A DNA stretch of 64,000 bases. It comes from Pseudomonadota bacterium. Its GTDB lineage: Bacteria; Pseudomonadota; Alphaproteobacteria; Acetobacterales; Acetobacteraceae. The DNA lies in assembly GCA_021798915.1 (NCBI GenBank), contig JAJZBM010000003.1, positions 62,001-126,000 on the forward strand, read 5' to 3'. Positions within the stretch are counted from its first letter, which is position 1, and each line of letters starts with the position of its first letter. A program made the position numbers and the translations under genes. The notes beneath the pieces are model-generated. The model saw nothing but the letters and a program-made list of their open reading frames with translations, searched no databases and was not told the DNA's origin. Positions 8,919 through 16,899 of the stretch are shown piece by piece.

Positions 8919-10706
8919 CTACCCGGCCGGCGCGCTGCAGGAGGCAGCACCGAAGACGCAAAACCGCGCGCAATAGGGGTGGTTGAGCGTCACCGGGCGC
9001 GCCGCCGCGGCGAGATCGGCGCCGAGATCGAAATCCGGCGCATAGGGCTGCAAGGTGCAGGCAACGACCCTGGGCGCCGCCTCGCCCCGGCGATGGACGA
9101 CCATGCGGGAGGTCTCGCACATCACCCGCCGCCCGCGCCCGGCGAGCGTCTGCCAGCAGGTCGCGCTCACCTCCGGCGGGTCGGGCTGGCCGGCGAGTTC
9201 GGGAAACAGCGTGAGATGCGCGGGATCGAAGGCGTCGAGCGCCAGGCCGAGTTCGGCGAACAAGGCGGCGAAGCCGGCGCGCAGCCCCGCCTCCTCGATC
9301 TCGGGCGGCCGCCGCGCGGCGATCGAGAGCGCCGCCCCGCTTGTCGCCAAAAGACGAAGCCCGGCGAGGGTCGGGGCAAAGCTTCCCGGGCCGCGCAGGC
9401 GCTCATGCCCCGCCCGGGTGTAATGGTCGAGCGAGACGCGAAGCGCGAGCCGCGCGCCATGCGCCGCGGCAAGCGCGCGCAGCGCCTCGCCGTGCCGCTG
9501 CATCGGGCGCATGGCGTTGGTCAGGACGAGCGCGCGATAGCCACGCGCGAGCGCTTGCGCGATCATCCCCGGCGTCTCCGGGTTCAGAAACGGCTCGCCG
9601 CCGGTGAAGCCGATCTCGGCGAGTTCGGGATGGCGGGCGGACGCTTCGTCGAGAAAACGCTCGAAATCGGCGCGGGCGAGATAAATCAGCCGGTCATTGC
9701 GCGGGCTGCTTTCGATATAGCAATCCGTGCAGGCGATGTTGCAGAGCGTGCCGGTATTGAACCACAGGGTTTCGAGGGCGGTGAGCGCGACCGAGGCGTG
9801 CGGGGCGCCGCTTGCGGTGCGGGCCGGATCGGCGAAAGCCGGGCGCGGCGCGGGCGCGGCTTGGGCCGTCTCCGGCCATTTCGTGACGGCGGGCGCGAGC
9901 GGCGTGCCGCTCATCGCCTGCTCGGCGGCGGGCAGGATGTCGAAATTCGGCCAAACGCCGCTCTCCAGCGTCTCGGCATAGTCTTCCGGCAGCCCGGCAC
10001 GCCGCATCGCCGCCGCCGCCGCGCGATGGTCATAGGCGAGCGGCAGATGGCGAATGTCGAGTCCGTCCCGCCCGGGAATCAGCAGGCTGAACCAGCCGCG
10101 TGGGGTTCCGTCATTGGCGGGCAGGCCGATCACCCCGGCATTGTGCCAGAGCCGCGCGCCGAGGCGGCGGGTGAAGGGCAGGCCGCAATGGCCGCCGATC
10201 ACGCCGTCGGTGCCGGTTTCGGCGATTTCGTGCCCGAGATCGGCGTCCGGGGCGGAGGCGAAGACGAAACGGTTGATCCGGCTCGGCGCGCCATGGACGA
10301 CGGCGAAGCGGTGCCCGCCGATGAGGAGATCGAGCCGGCGCGGCAGCCCCGCCATCCAGCGCCGCGTCGGGTGATCGACATGGGCGCTGGCATAGGTGAA
10401 CCAAGCCGCCGAAAGCCGTTCGCAGCGCGACCCAGGGGCGAAGCCGCAGCCGCAATCCTCGGCCTCGGCGGCGAGTTGTTCCTCGCAATTGCCCATCACC
10501 GTCGCGATCCCGGCGGCGCGGATGAGTGCGATCACCGGCGCCGGATCGGCGCCATAGGCGACGACATCGCCGGTGCAGATCATGCGCGCGGGCGGAATGC
10601 CGAGCCGGGCCGCCTCGGCGAGCAGCGCCTCGGTCGCCTGAAGATTGCTGTAGCAGCCGCCGAAGACCAGAACCGGCCCGTCGGTGATGAGCAGCGGCAC
10701 CGCCAT
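8919..10706 (-). CDS. metallophosphoesterase-like / radical SAM fusion protein
   Basis: A 595-residue two-domain protein. Residues 1-265 resemble calcineurin-like phosphoesterases: VLVFGGCYSNLQATEALL, CTGDVVAYG, VMGNCEEQL, VHGAPSRINRF and GGHCGLPF appear in family order, but the first motif lacks the usual D-x-H, GNHD is GNCE and GHxH is GHCG. After a Pro/Ala-rich linker, residues from about 315 form a radical SAM domain with CNIACTDC (CX3CX2C for the 4Fe-4S cluster) and EIGFTGGEPFLNPE. The C-terminal end has further cysteines (CETSRMVVHRR, ACTLQPY, CARFCVFGAASC), likely an auxiliary cluster or SPASM-like region. The start at 10706 (MAVPLLITDG) fits the domain start; 10760 is possible. Substrate unknown. 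Confidence 0.85.
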   Translation of the reverse strand: MAVPLLITDGPVLVFGGCYSNLQATEALLAEAARLGIPPARMICTGDVVAYGADPAPVIALIRAAGIATVMGNCEEQLAAEAEDCGCGFAPGSRCERLSAAWFTYASAHVDHPTRRWMAGLPRRLDLLIGGHRFAVVHGAPSRINRFVFASAPDADLGHEIAETGTDGVIGGHCGLPFTRRLGARLWHNAGVIGLPANDGTPRGWFSLLIPGRDGLDIRHLPLAYDHRAAAAAMRRAGLPEDYAETLESGVWPNFDILPAAEQAMSGTPLAPAVTKWPETAQAAPAPRPAFADPARTASGAPHASVALTALETLWFNTGTLCNIACTDCYIESSPRNDRLIYLARADFERFLDEASARHPELAEIGFTGGEPFLNPETPGMIAQALARGYRALVLTNAMRPMQRHGEALRALAAAHGARLALRVSLDHYTRAGHERLRGPGSFAPTLAGLRLLATSGAALSIAARRPPEIEEAGLRAGFAALFAELGLALDAFDPAHLTLFPELAGQPDPPEVSATCWQTLAGRGRRVMCETSRMVVHRRGEAAPRVVACTLQPYAPDFDLGADLAAAARPVTLNHPYCARFCVFGAASCSAPAG

Positions 10707-10786
10707 CGCCCCGCTTGCCGCGCCGAGCGCGTCGGGGAACACGCCCTCGCTCGCCCTCATCGCAGCACCCAGACCAAAAGGTCTTT

Positions 10787-10810
10787 GGTTCTTTCTTCCA
10801 AGAAAGAACC
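10787..10810. repeat. palindromic intergenic element, copy A
   Basis: Two 11-base arms (GGTTCTTTCTT / AAGAAAGAACC) separated by 2 bases make a perfect hairpin between ubiA and the radical SAM gene. The core and the following cgctttc are shared with the element at 45499-45522, so this is a dispersed repeat, possibly acting as a terminator for ubiA on the minus strand. Confidence 0.7.
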
Positions 10811-10827
10811 GCTTTCTTCCCCCTGCC

Positions 10828-11733
10828 TCACATCCCCCCCCCGCCGAGGGCGATGGCGAGCGCGATCGCGAGCCCGGTTTCGCGGTTGGCCTTGAACAGA
10901 CGAAGACAGCGCGCCGGGTCATCGATGTCGAGGGCGATCACCTGCCAGGCGAAGAGCGCCGCCGGCAGGGCGAGGGCGGCGAAAAACCCGACCCCGAGCC
11001 CGGCGAGACGCCCGGCAGCGAGGAGGGCGATGAGCGCGAGCGTGTAGCAGACGGCGAGAAACGGCCGCGTCGCCCGGCCGAACAGCCGCGCCGTCGATTT
11101 CACGCCGACGAGGGCGTCGTCCTCGCGGTCCTGATGGGCGTAGATGGTGTCATAGCCGAGGATCCAGACGATCGCGGCGAAATAGAGCAGACCGGCGGCA
11201 AGGGTGAGGCGCCCGGTCGCGGCGGCGTAGCCGAGCGGTGCGCCCCAGCCGAAGGTGAAACCGAGCATGATCTGCGGCCACCAGGTGACGCGCTTGGCGA
11301 GCGGGTAGGTCGCGACCAGCGCCAGGGAGCCGACCCCGAGCGCTTGCGCAAGCGGCGGCAATTGCAACAAAATGACCAGCGAGACCGCGAGCAGGACGGC
11401 GAGAAACATCGCCGCCTCGCCGAGCCCGAGGGTGCCGGCGGCGAGCGGGCGGCCCTTGGTGCGCGCAACGAGCCGGTCGAGATCGCGGTCCCACATATCG
11501 TTGACGATGCAGCCGGCGGCGCGCATTAGGACGCTGCCCACGGCAAACAGGGCGATCAGCCAGAGCGCCCGCCCGAGTGTCGGCCGCGCCAGCAGCAGGC
11601 TCCAGAGGCCAGGGAGAAACAACAGCCACGCCCCGATCGGCCGGTCGAGCCGGGCGAGCAGGAAATAGGGCTGCCAGCGCGGTGGCAGGCGGGCGAGAAA
11701 GCCATCACGAACGATATCGGTATGCGCGGTCAT
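10828..11733 (-). CDS. ubiA: 4-hydroxybenzoate polyprenyltransferase
   Basis: Membrane enzyme that prenylates 4-hydroxybenzoate in ubiquinone synthesis. Starting at Met22 of the track ORF (11733, MTAHTDIVRDG) gives 301 residues. The two Asp-rich prenyl-diphosphate binding motifs are present: NDMWDRDLD near residue 80 and YDTIYAHQDREDD near 195, with about eight hydrophobic membrane segments between and after them. Divergent from rsmE with a 22-base gap, so the two starts share a promoter region. The hairpin element lies just past its stop codon. Confidence 0.95.
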   Translation of the reverse strand: MTAHTDIVRDGFLARLPPRWQPYFLLARLDRPIGAWLLFLPGLWSLLLARPTLGRALWLIALFAVGSVLMRAAGCIVNDMWDRDLDRLVARTKGRPLAAGTLGLGEAAMFLAVLLAVSLVILLQLPPLAQALGVGSLALVATYPLAKRVTWWPQIMLGFTFGWGAPLGYAAATGRLTLAAGLLYFAAIVWILGYDTIYAHQDREDDALVGVKSTARLFGRATRPFLAVCYTLALIALLAAGRLAGLGVGFFAALALPAALFAWQVIALDIDDPARCLRLFKANRETGLAIALAIALGGGGM

Positions 11734-11755
11734 GGGTGCTAGTCTCACCGCTATC

Positions 11756-12472
11756 ATGGCCAGGTCAATCCGTCTCCACACGCCGGCTTCCCTCACCGCC
11801 GGCGGCCTCGTCGCCCTCCCGCCCGATCAGGCGCATTATCTCGGCACGGTGATGCGCGCAACGCCCGGCGCGGTCATCGCGCTGTTCAATGGGCGCGACG
11901 GCGAATGGCGCGGCCGGATCGTCGCCCTCCGCCGCGGCGGGGCGGAGATCGCAATCGAAACCCAACTGCGCCCGCCAGCGGCCGCGCCGGATCCCGATCT
12001 CTGGCTGGTTTTTGCGCTTCTCAAACGCCCGGCGACCGATCTCGTCGTCCAGAAGGCGACCGAGCTCGGGGTTGCGGCGATTTTTCCGGTGATCACGATG
12101 CATAGCCTCGGCGAGCGGGTCAATCTCGCCCGGCTGGAGGCGATCGCGCGTGAGGCGGCGGAGCAGAGCGAGCGCCTGTCACTGCCCGAGCTCCATGCCC
12201 CGCAACCCCTCCCCGCCCTCCTCGCCGGCTGGCCGGGCGGGCGCCGTCTGGTCGCCGCGATCGAACGCGCGGACGCGCCGCCGGTTGCGGCAAAGCCGGG
12301 GCCGGCGGCGCTCATCGTCGGGCCCGAGGGGGGATTCGCGGCGGCAGAGCTTGACGTCCTGCGCGCGCATCCCTTTGTAGAGCCGGCGACGCTCGGGCCG
12401 CGCATCCTCCGCGCCGAAACCGCCGCGATCGCCGGGTTGGCCCTGCTCCAGGCCGCGCCCCGGCGGCGTTGA
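11756..12472 (+). CDS. rsmE: 16S rRNA (uracil1498-N3)-methyltransferase
   Basis: SPOUT-class methyltransferase that modifies U1498 of 16S rRNA. The start at 11756 (MARSIRLHTP) gives 238 residues. The N-terminal PUA-like region contains DQAHYLGTVMRATPG; the C-terminal knot contains LIVGPEGGFAAAELDVL and LGPRILRAETAAIAGL, the SAM-binding signature. Divergent from ubiA and followed by gshA, an arrangement frequent in alphaproteobacteria. Confidence 0.95.
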   Translation: MARSIRLHTPASLTAGGLVALPPDQAHYLGTVMRATPGAVIALFNGRDGEWRGRIVALRRGGAEIAIETQLRPPAAAPDPDLWLVFALLKRPATDLVVQKATELGVAAIFPVITMHSLGERVNLARLEAIAREAAEQSERLSLPELHAPQPLPALLAGWPGGRRLVAAIERADAPPVAAKPGPAALIVGPEGGFAAAELDVLRAHPFVEPATLGPRILRAETAAIAGLALLQAAPRRR

Positions 12473-12534
12473 CTGCGCCTGCCATTTTCTTGCGCCACCG
12501 TTCCGGGGGCGCGCCAAAAGGTCACGAAATCCGC

Positions 12535-13923
12535 ATGTCCAATCCCGGTGAGATCGACGCCACCCCCATCACCGATCGGCGTCAGCTCGCCGCCTGGTTT
12601 GAGGCCGGCTGCAAGCCGCGCGATGCATGGCGGATCGGCACCGAACACGAGAAATTCGGCTTCCGTCTCGCCGATTTCGCGCCCCCGCCCTATGAGCCTG
12701 CGGGAATCGGCGCCGTCCTCGGCGGATTCGCGCGCACCGGCTGGACGCCGATCCTCGATCGCGGGCGGATGATCGGGCTCAAGGGGGGGGAGGCGCGAAA
12801 CGAGGCCTCGATCTCGCTGGAGCCGGGCGGGCAATTGGAACTCTCGGGCGGGCTGCTGCCCGATCTCCATGCCACCGCGCGGGAGCTCGCGGCACATTTC
12901 GCCGAGATGCACGCCGCCGCCGATGCGCTCGGCCTCGGCTTCGCCGCACTCGGCTTTCATCCGCTGGCGCGCCGCGACGCCATGCCGTGGATGCCGAAAA
13001 GCCGCTATGCCATCATGCGCCGCTACATGCCGACGCGCGGCGCACTCGGCCTCGACATGATGCTCCGCACCTGCACCGTGCAGGTCAATCTCGATTACGG
13101 GTCGGAGGCGGACATGGTGCAGAAGCTCCGCGTCGGGCTCGCGCTGCAACCGCTGGCGACCGCCTTGTTCGCCAATTCCCCGTTCACCGAGGGCCGCCCG
13201 AACGGATTCCTCTCCTACCGCGCCCATATCTGGAGCGATACCGACCCCGACCGCACCGGCATCCCGGCCGTGTTCTTCGAAGACGGCTTCGGTTTCGAGC
13301 GCTTCGTGGACTGGGTGCTCGATGTGCCGATGTATTTCATCCAGCGGGAGGGCGGCTTCATCGATCTCGCCGGGCGTTCCTTCCGCCGCTTTCTCGAAAC
13401 CGGCCTCGACGAGGTGCCCGGGGAGCGGGCGGTGATCGGCGATTTCGCCGATCACCTGACCACCGTATTCACCGATGTGCGGCTCAAGCGCTTTCTCGAA
13501 ATGCGTGGCGCCGATGCCGGAACGCCGGCGATGATGCTGGCGCAGAGCGCGCTCTGGACCGGGCTGCTCTATGATGACGCGGCGCTGGCGGCGGCGGCGG
13601 CGCTGGTCCGCGCCCATCCGTGGCGGACGTTCGCCGCCCTCCGTGCCGCGGTGCCGCGAAGCGGCCTCGCCGCGCCTTGGCCGACCCCGGCGCGGCCGGA
13701 GGGAACCTTGCGCGACCTCGCGCGGGAGGTGGTGGCGATCGCCAAAGATGGCCTCCGCGCCCGCGCCCGCCGCGACGCCGATGGCCAAGACGAGCGCCGG
13801 TTTCTCGCCCCGCTCGAAGAGATCGTCGCCGGCGGACCGACCCAGGCCGAGCACTGGCTGGCGCGGTATGACACGGTGTGGAACGGCGAGACACGGGAAA
13901 TCTTCCGCGAATCGCGGCTTTGA
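12535..13923 (+). CDS. gshA: glutamate-cysteine ligase, plant/alphaproteobacterial type
   Basis: First enzyme of glutathione synthesis, joining glutamate and cysteine with ATP. Starting at 12535 (MSNPGEIDATP) gives 462 residues, normal for the plant-type GCS2 family. Motifs: WRIGTEHEKFGFRL near residue 35, NEASISLEPGGQLELSGG near 90, MPKSRYAIMRRYMP near 155, and LRTCTVQVNLDY near 180. It lies 62 bases behind rsmE and is followed by a 271-base AT-rich gap, so it is probably the last gene of its unit. The N-terminal extension in the track ORF lacks family similarity. Confidence 0.96.
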   Translation: MSNPGEIDATPITDRRQLAAWFEAGCKPRDAWRIGTEHEKFGFRLADFAPPPYEPAGIGAVLGGFARTGWTPILDRGRMIGLKGGEARNEASISLEPGGQLELSGGLLPDLHATARELAAHFAEMHAAADALGLGFAALGFHPLARRDAMPWMPKSRYAIMRRYMPTRGALGLDMMLRTCTVQVNLDYGSEADMVQKLRVGLALQPLATALFANSPFTEGRPNGFLSYRAHIWSDTDPDRTGIPAVFFEDGFGFERFVDWVLDVPMYFIQREGGFIDLAGRSFRRFLETGLDEVPGERAVIGDFADHLTTVFTDVRLKRFLEMRGADAGTPAMMLAQSALWTGLLYDDAALAAAAALVRAHPWRTFAALRAAVPRSGLAAPWPTPARPEGTLRDLAREVVAIAKDGLRARARRDADGQDERRFLAPLEEIVAGGPTQAEHWLARYDTVWNGETREIFRESRL

Positions 13924-14194
13924 ACGGCAGCTGAGCGCGGCGATTCGGGGGTTCGGGCCGGCGATCACGAAAATTTTTTCTCGCGTCGTCTGCGGCCGGG
14001 TTTGTGTTTTTCCCTGCCGGCCGAATTATTAAAAATATTAACAAACGAAAAAATGCATACCGTCGTTAATATCGGGATTTCGCCGACCGATTCTTTCCGG
14101 AAATGACATTTCGTTGCCATGACCACGCCGGCGCGATCCAGCACGACAAACGGAAATGCTTGCAGTCTAGACGGGACTCTGTAACACTAAAAAA
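13924..14194. other. AT-rich intergenic region before SARP gene
   Basis: No gene is supported in these 271 bases. The segment around 14020-14085 is strikingly AT-rich (ttattaaaaatattaacaaa) and probably contains the promoter of the following regulator gene. No clear intrinsic terminator for gshA was found. Confidence 0.5.
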
Positions 14195-16261
14195 ATGCTG
14201 ATGTCACGCGCCGCCGAATTGACCTCTCTTGGCCGCCCCGCGCCCCGCGCCGGGGAGGAACGGCTGCGGCTCCGGCTATTCGGGGCGATGGAGGCGGCGG
14301 CCGCGAATGGCGACAGCGCCCTCCCCAATGGCCGCAAAACCCGCGCCCTGCTCGCCATGCTGGCGCTCGCCGCGCCACGCCCGGTCAGCCGCGCCTGGAT
14401 CGCCGAGACGCTGTGGAGCGGCCGGCCCGAGGAACAGGCCCGCGGCTCGCTGCGCCAGGAAATCCACCGCCTGCTCGATTGTCTCGGCCCGCTTGGCGCC
14501 GAGGTGCTCGCCATCGGGCGCGAACAGATCGCGCTCCGCCCCGGCACCACCTGGATCGACGTCGCCGAGGTGCTGCGCGCGACGCCGGCGGCGCCCGAGG
14601 CGCTGCGGCTGATCGGCGGCGAATTGCTGGCCGATCTCAGCGGCCTCGACCCTGCCGCCGATCTCTGGCTGGCGGGCGAGCGCAACCGGGTGCGCGGCCA
14701 TGCCCGCGCGGTCGCCGAAGCGCTGCTCGCCGAGCAAACCACGCCGGACGGCATGATCACCGCCGCCCAGCAGCTCCTCGCCATCGATCAAACCCATGAG
14801 GGCGCCTGGCGGGCGCTGATCCACGCCCACGCCGTGCGTGGCGAGCGGGGTCTCGCGATCGAGGCTTTCGGGCGCTGCCGCGCCGCGCTGGCGCAGGCGC
14901 TGGATGCGCTGCCCTCCGATGAAACCCGCGAATTGCTGGCCGAGATCCGCTCCGGCAGCGCACCCCCCCTCAAAAGCCGCGGCCAGATCGCGCCGGCCCC
15001 GCAGGGGCGCGGCGGCCGGCGCCTCGGTGTGCTGCCGCTGCAGAGCTTCGGGGACGACCCAATGGGGCGCGGTGGGGCCGGCGGGGCCGGCGAAATCGCC
15101 ATCGTCCTCGCCGAGGAGATCACCAGCGCGCTCGCCCCGTTCCGCTGGCTCGACCTCGTCTCCTGCGCCGCCCTGGCGCGCTTTGCGACCGAAACCCGGG
15201 ACGAGACGGCGCTCCGCCGCGCTTTCGGCCTCGATTTCCTGATCGACGGCACGCTCCAGCGCCTCGGCGCCATGCATCGCGTGACGCTGCGCCTGATCGA
15301 TCTCACCGCCGGCAACCATATCGCCTGGGTGCAGCGCTTCGACCATCGCGCCGACGACCCGCTCGGCCTGCAGGACCGCATCGCCGCCCTCGCCGCGGCG
15401 CGAATCGACCTCGAAGCCCAGCATCTCGAAATCCGCCGCGTCGCTCAGCCGGTGGCGAGCGGCGCCGGGCGCGTCGAGCGCGACATGTCCGCCTATGAGG
15501 CGGTGCTGCGCGCCCTCGGGCTGATGCAGCGCCTCGATCGCACGCAATTCCTCGCCGCCGGCTCGCTCCTCGACCTCGCCGCCGAACTCGACCCCGATTA
15601 CGCCCCGCCACGGGTGCAGATCGCCACCTGGAACGCGCTCCTGATCGCCCAGGGCTGGGCCGCCCACCCCGAGGAGGCGCGCGCCCGCGCCATCGCCGCC
15701 GCCCAGCAGGCGATCGCGATCGACCCCCAGGATGCCCGCGCCTTCGCCATCGCCGGGCATATCAAATCGACCCTGGAGCAGCGTCATGACGAGGCGGTGG
15801 CGCTGGCGCGGCGGGCGCTGGCGCTAAACCCCAATCTGCCGCTGGCCTGGGGCATGGCCGGCATCATCGAACTCGGCCGCGGCGATCTCGCCGCCGCCGA
15901 ACAGCGTTTCGCCCGTTATAAGGAGCTGGTGCCGCTCGATCCACGCGCCTTCGTCATCGATCAGGGGCAGGCGTTGCTCGCCTTTCTGCGCGGCGATTTC
16001 GAGACCGCGACCATGCTCGCCCGCGAAATCAGCGAGATCCGGCCGTCCCTCCGCGCCATCTACCCGCTGCATCTCGCCGCCCTCGGCCATCTCGGGCGGC
16101 GCGCCGAGGCGACGCTGCTCCGCACCCGCTTCGCCCATCTCGATCCCGATCACAGCATCGCCGGTATTCTCGCCCAAACCCCGCTCGCCCGTGACGCCGA
16201 CCGCGACCTGCTGGCAACCGGCCTCCGCCTCGCCGGCGTCCCCGAACTCAGCGCGAACTGA
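14195..16261 (+). CDS. SARP-type regulator with BTAD, TolB-like and TPR regions
   Basis: A 688-residue soluble protein. Residues 25-105 read as a winged-helix OmpR-like DNA-binding domain of the SARP/AfsR type (LRLRLFGAMEA, TRALLAMLALA, RAWIAETLWSGRPEEQARGS). Residues 130-255 fit a bacterial transcriptional activator (BTAD) helical domain (ADLSGLDPAADLWLAGER, RALIHAHAVRGERG). Residues 275-430 resemble the TolB-like N-terminal region seen in CadC/adenylate-cyclase-linked regulators (LGVLPLQSFG, LDFLIDGTLQR). The rest contains TPR-like repeats (AIAIDPQDARAFAIAGHIKS, ALALNPNLPLAWGMAGI). Target genes unknown. No Shine-Dalgarno is obvious at the ATG; the start follows an A-run. Ends one base before convergent paiB. 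Confidence 0.82.
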   Translation: MLMSRAAELTSLGRPAPRAGEERLRLRLFGAMEAAAANGDSALPNGRKTRALLAMLALAAPRPVSRAWIAETLWSGRPEEQARGSLRQEIHRLLDCLGPLGAEVLAIGREQIALRPGTTWIDVAEVLRATPAAPEALRLIGGELLADLSGLDPAADLWLAGERNRVRGHARAVAEALLAEQTTPDGMITAAQQLLAIDQTHEGAWRALIHAHAVRGERGLAIEAFGRCRAALAQALDALPSDETRELLAEIRSGSAPPLKSRGQIAPAPQGRGGRRLGVLPLQSFGDDPMGRGGAGGAGEIAIVLAEEITSALAPFRWLDLVSCAALARFATETRDETALRRAFGLDFLIDGTLQRLGAMHRVTLRLIDLTAGNHIAWVQRFDHRADDPLGLQDRIAALAAARIDLEAQHLEIRRVAQPVASGAGRVERDMSAYEAVLRALGLMQRLDRTQFLAAGSLLDLAAELDPDYAPPRVQIATWNALLIAQGWAAHPEEARARAIAAAQQAIAIDPQDARAFAIAGHIKSTLEQRHDEAVALARRALALNPNLPLAWGMAGIIELGRGDLAAAEQRFARYKELVPLDPRAFVIDQGQALLAFLRGDFETATMLAREISEIRPSLRAIYPLHLAALGHLGRRAEATLLRTRFAHLDPDHSIAGILAQTPLARDADRDLLATGLRLAGVPELSAN

Positions 16262-16888
16262 TCACGTTTCCGGCTGATCGCCGCCGATCAGGGAGGCGAT
16301 TTCGGCGCGCCCCGCTTCCCCGAGACCGGCGATGACCCCGGCGCGGTCGGCGGGCGGGCGGTTCTGGCTCATTTTCCATTTCCCCTCGAGCCGGGTCAGC
16401 GCGAGGGTGAAGCCGACGATACCCTTGAGCTGAGCGGCGATGAAATCCGCCGGCGCATCCTCGACCGCCCAGGGCGCGGCCCGCCCGGCCTCGTGACGCG
16501 CGGTCAATCTCTTGACCAGGGCGAGCAGCGACGCCGGGTCGTCGAAAAACCGCAGCCTGCCCTCGGCATGGATGGTGACGTAGTTCCAGGTCGGCACCAC
16601 CCGCCCGGTCTCCCGCTTGGTCGCGTACCAGGACGGCGTCACATAGGCGTCCGGCCCCATGAAAATCGCCAGCGCCATCGCGCCATCGCCGCGCGCCAGC
16701 GGATTGCCGCGGGCGATATGGCCGGAAAGCGTGCCGAGCGGCGCGGGCTCGGGGTCGATCAGCAAGGGCAGCGGGCTCGCCTCGAACCCCTCGCCGGCAG
16801 CGATGACGAGATTGGCGAGCGGTTGCGCACGCATCATGGCGTGCAGGCGGTCGATCCGGTCTTCGCGAAACGCCGGCGGATTGTACAT
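16262..16888 (-). CDS. PaiB-family FMN-binding protein / negative regulator
   Basis: 208 residues, typical PaiB length. Family motifs include MYNPPAFRE at the N-terminus, LSGHIARGNPLAR near residue 73, AYVTPSWYATKRETGRVVPT near 110 and IVGFTLALTRLEGKWKMSQN near 165. The fold is a split-barrel flavin-binding domain. In Bacillus PaiB is a repressor-like protein, but most proteobacterial members are uncharacterised, so the role here is uncertain. Convergent with the SARP gene with no spacer. Confidence 0.9.
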   Translation of the reverse strand: MYNPPAFREDRIDRLHAMMRAQPLANLVIAAGEGFEASPLPLLIDPEPAPLGTLSGHIARGNPLARGDGAMALAIFMGPDAYVTPSWYATKRETGRVVPTWNYVTIHAEGRLRFFDDPASLLALVKRLTARHEAGRAAPWAVEDAPADFIAAQLKGIVGFTLALTRLEGKWKMSQNRPPADRAGVIAGLGEAGRAEIASLIGGDQPET

Positions 16889-16899
16889 GCGTCCCTCCT

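Noticed and set aside
8787-10895. 702-codon plus-strand ORF opposite the radical SAM gene
   Set aside because: Shadow ORF with no recognisable domains; the minus strand holds intact motifs.
11836-13968. 710-codon minus-strand ORF opposite rsmE and gshA
   Set aside because: Shadow of two well-identified genes.
14020-14085. AT-rich stretch as a possible replication origin
   Set aside because: No DnaA-box cluster and no origin-linked genes nearby; better read as a promoter region.
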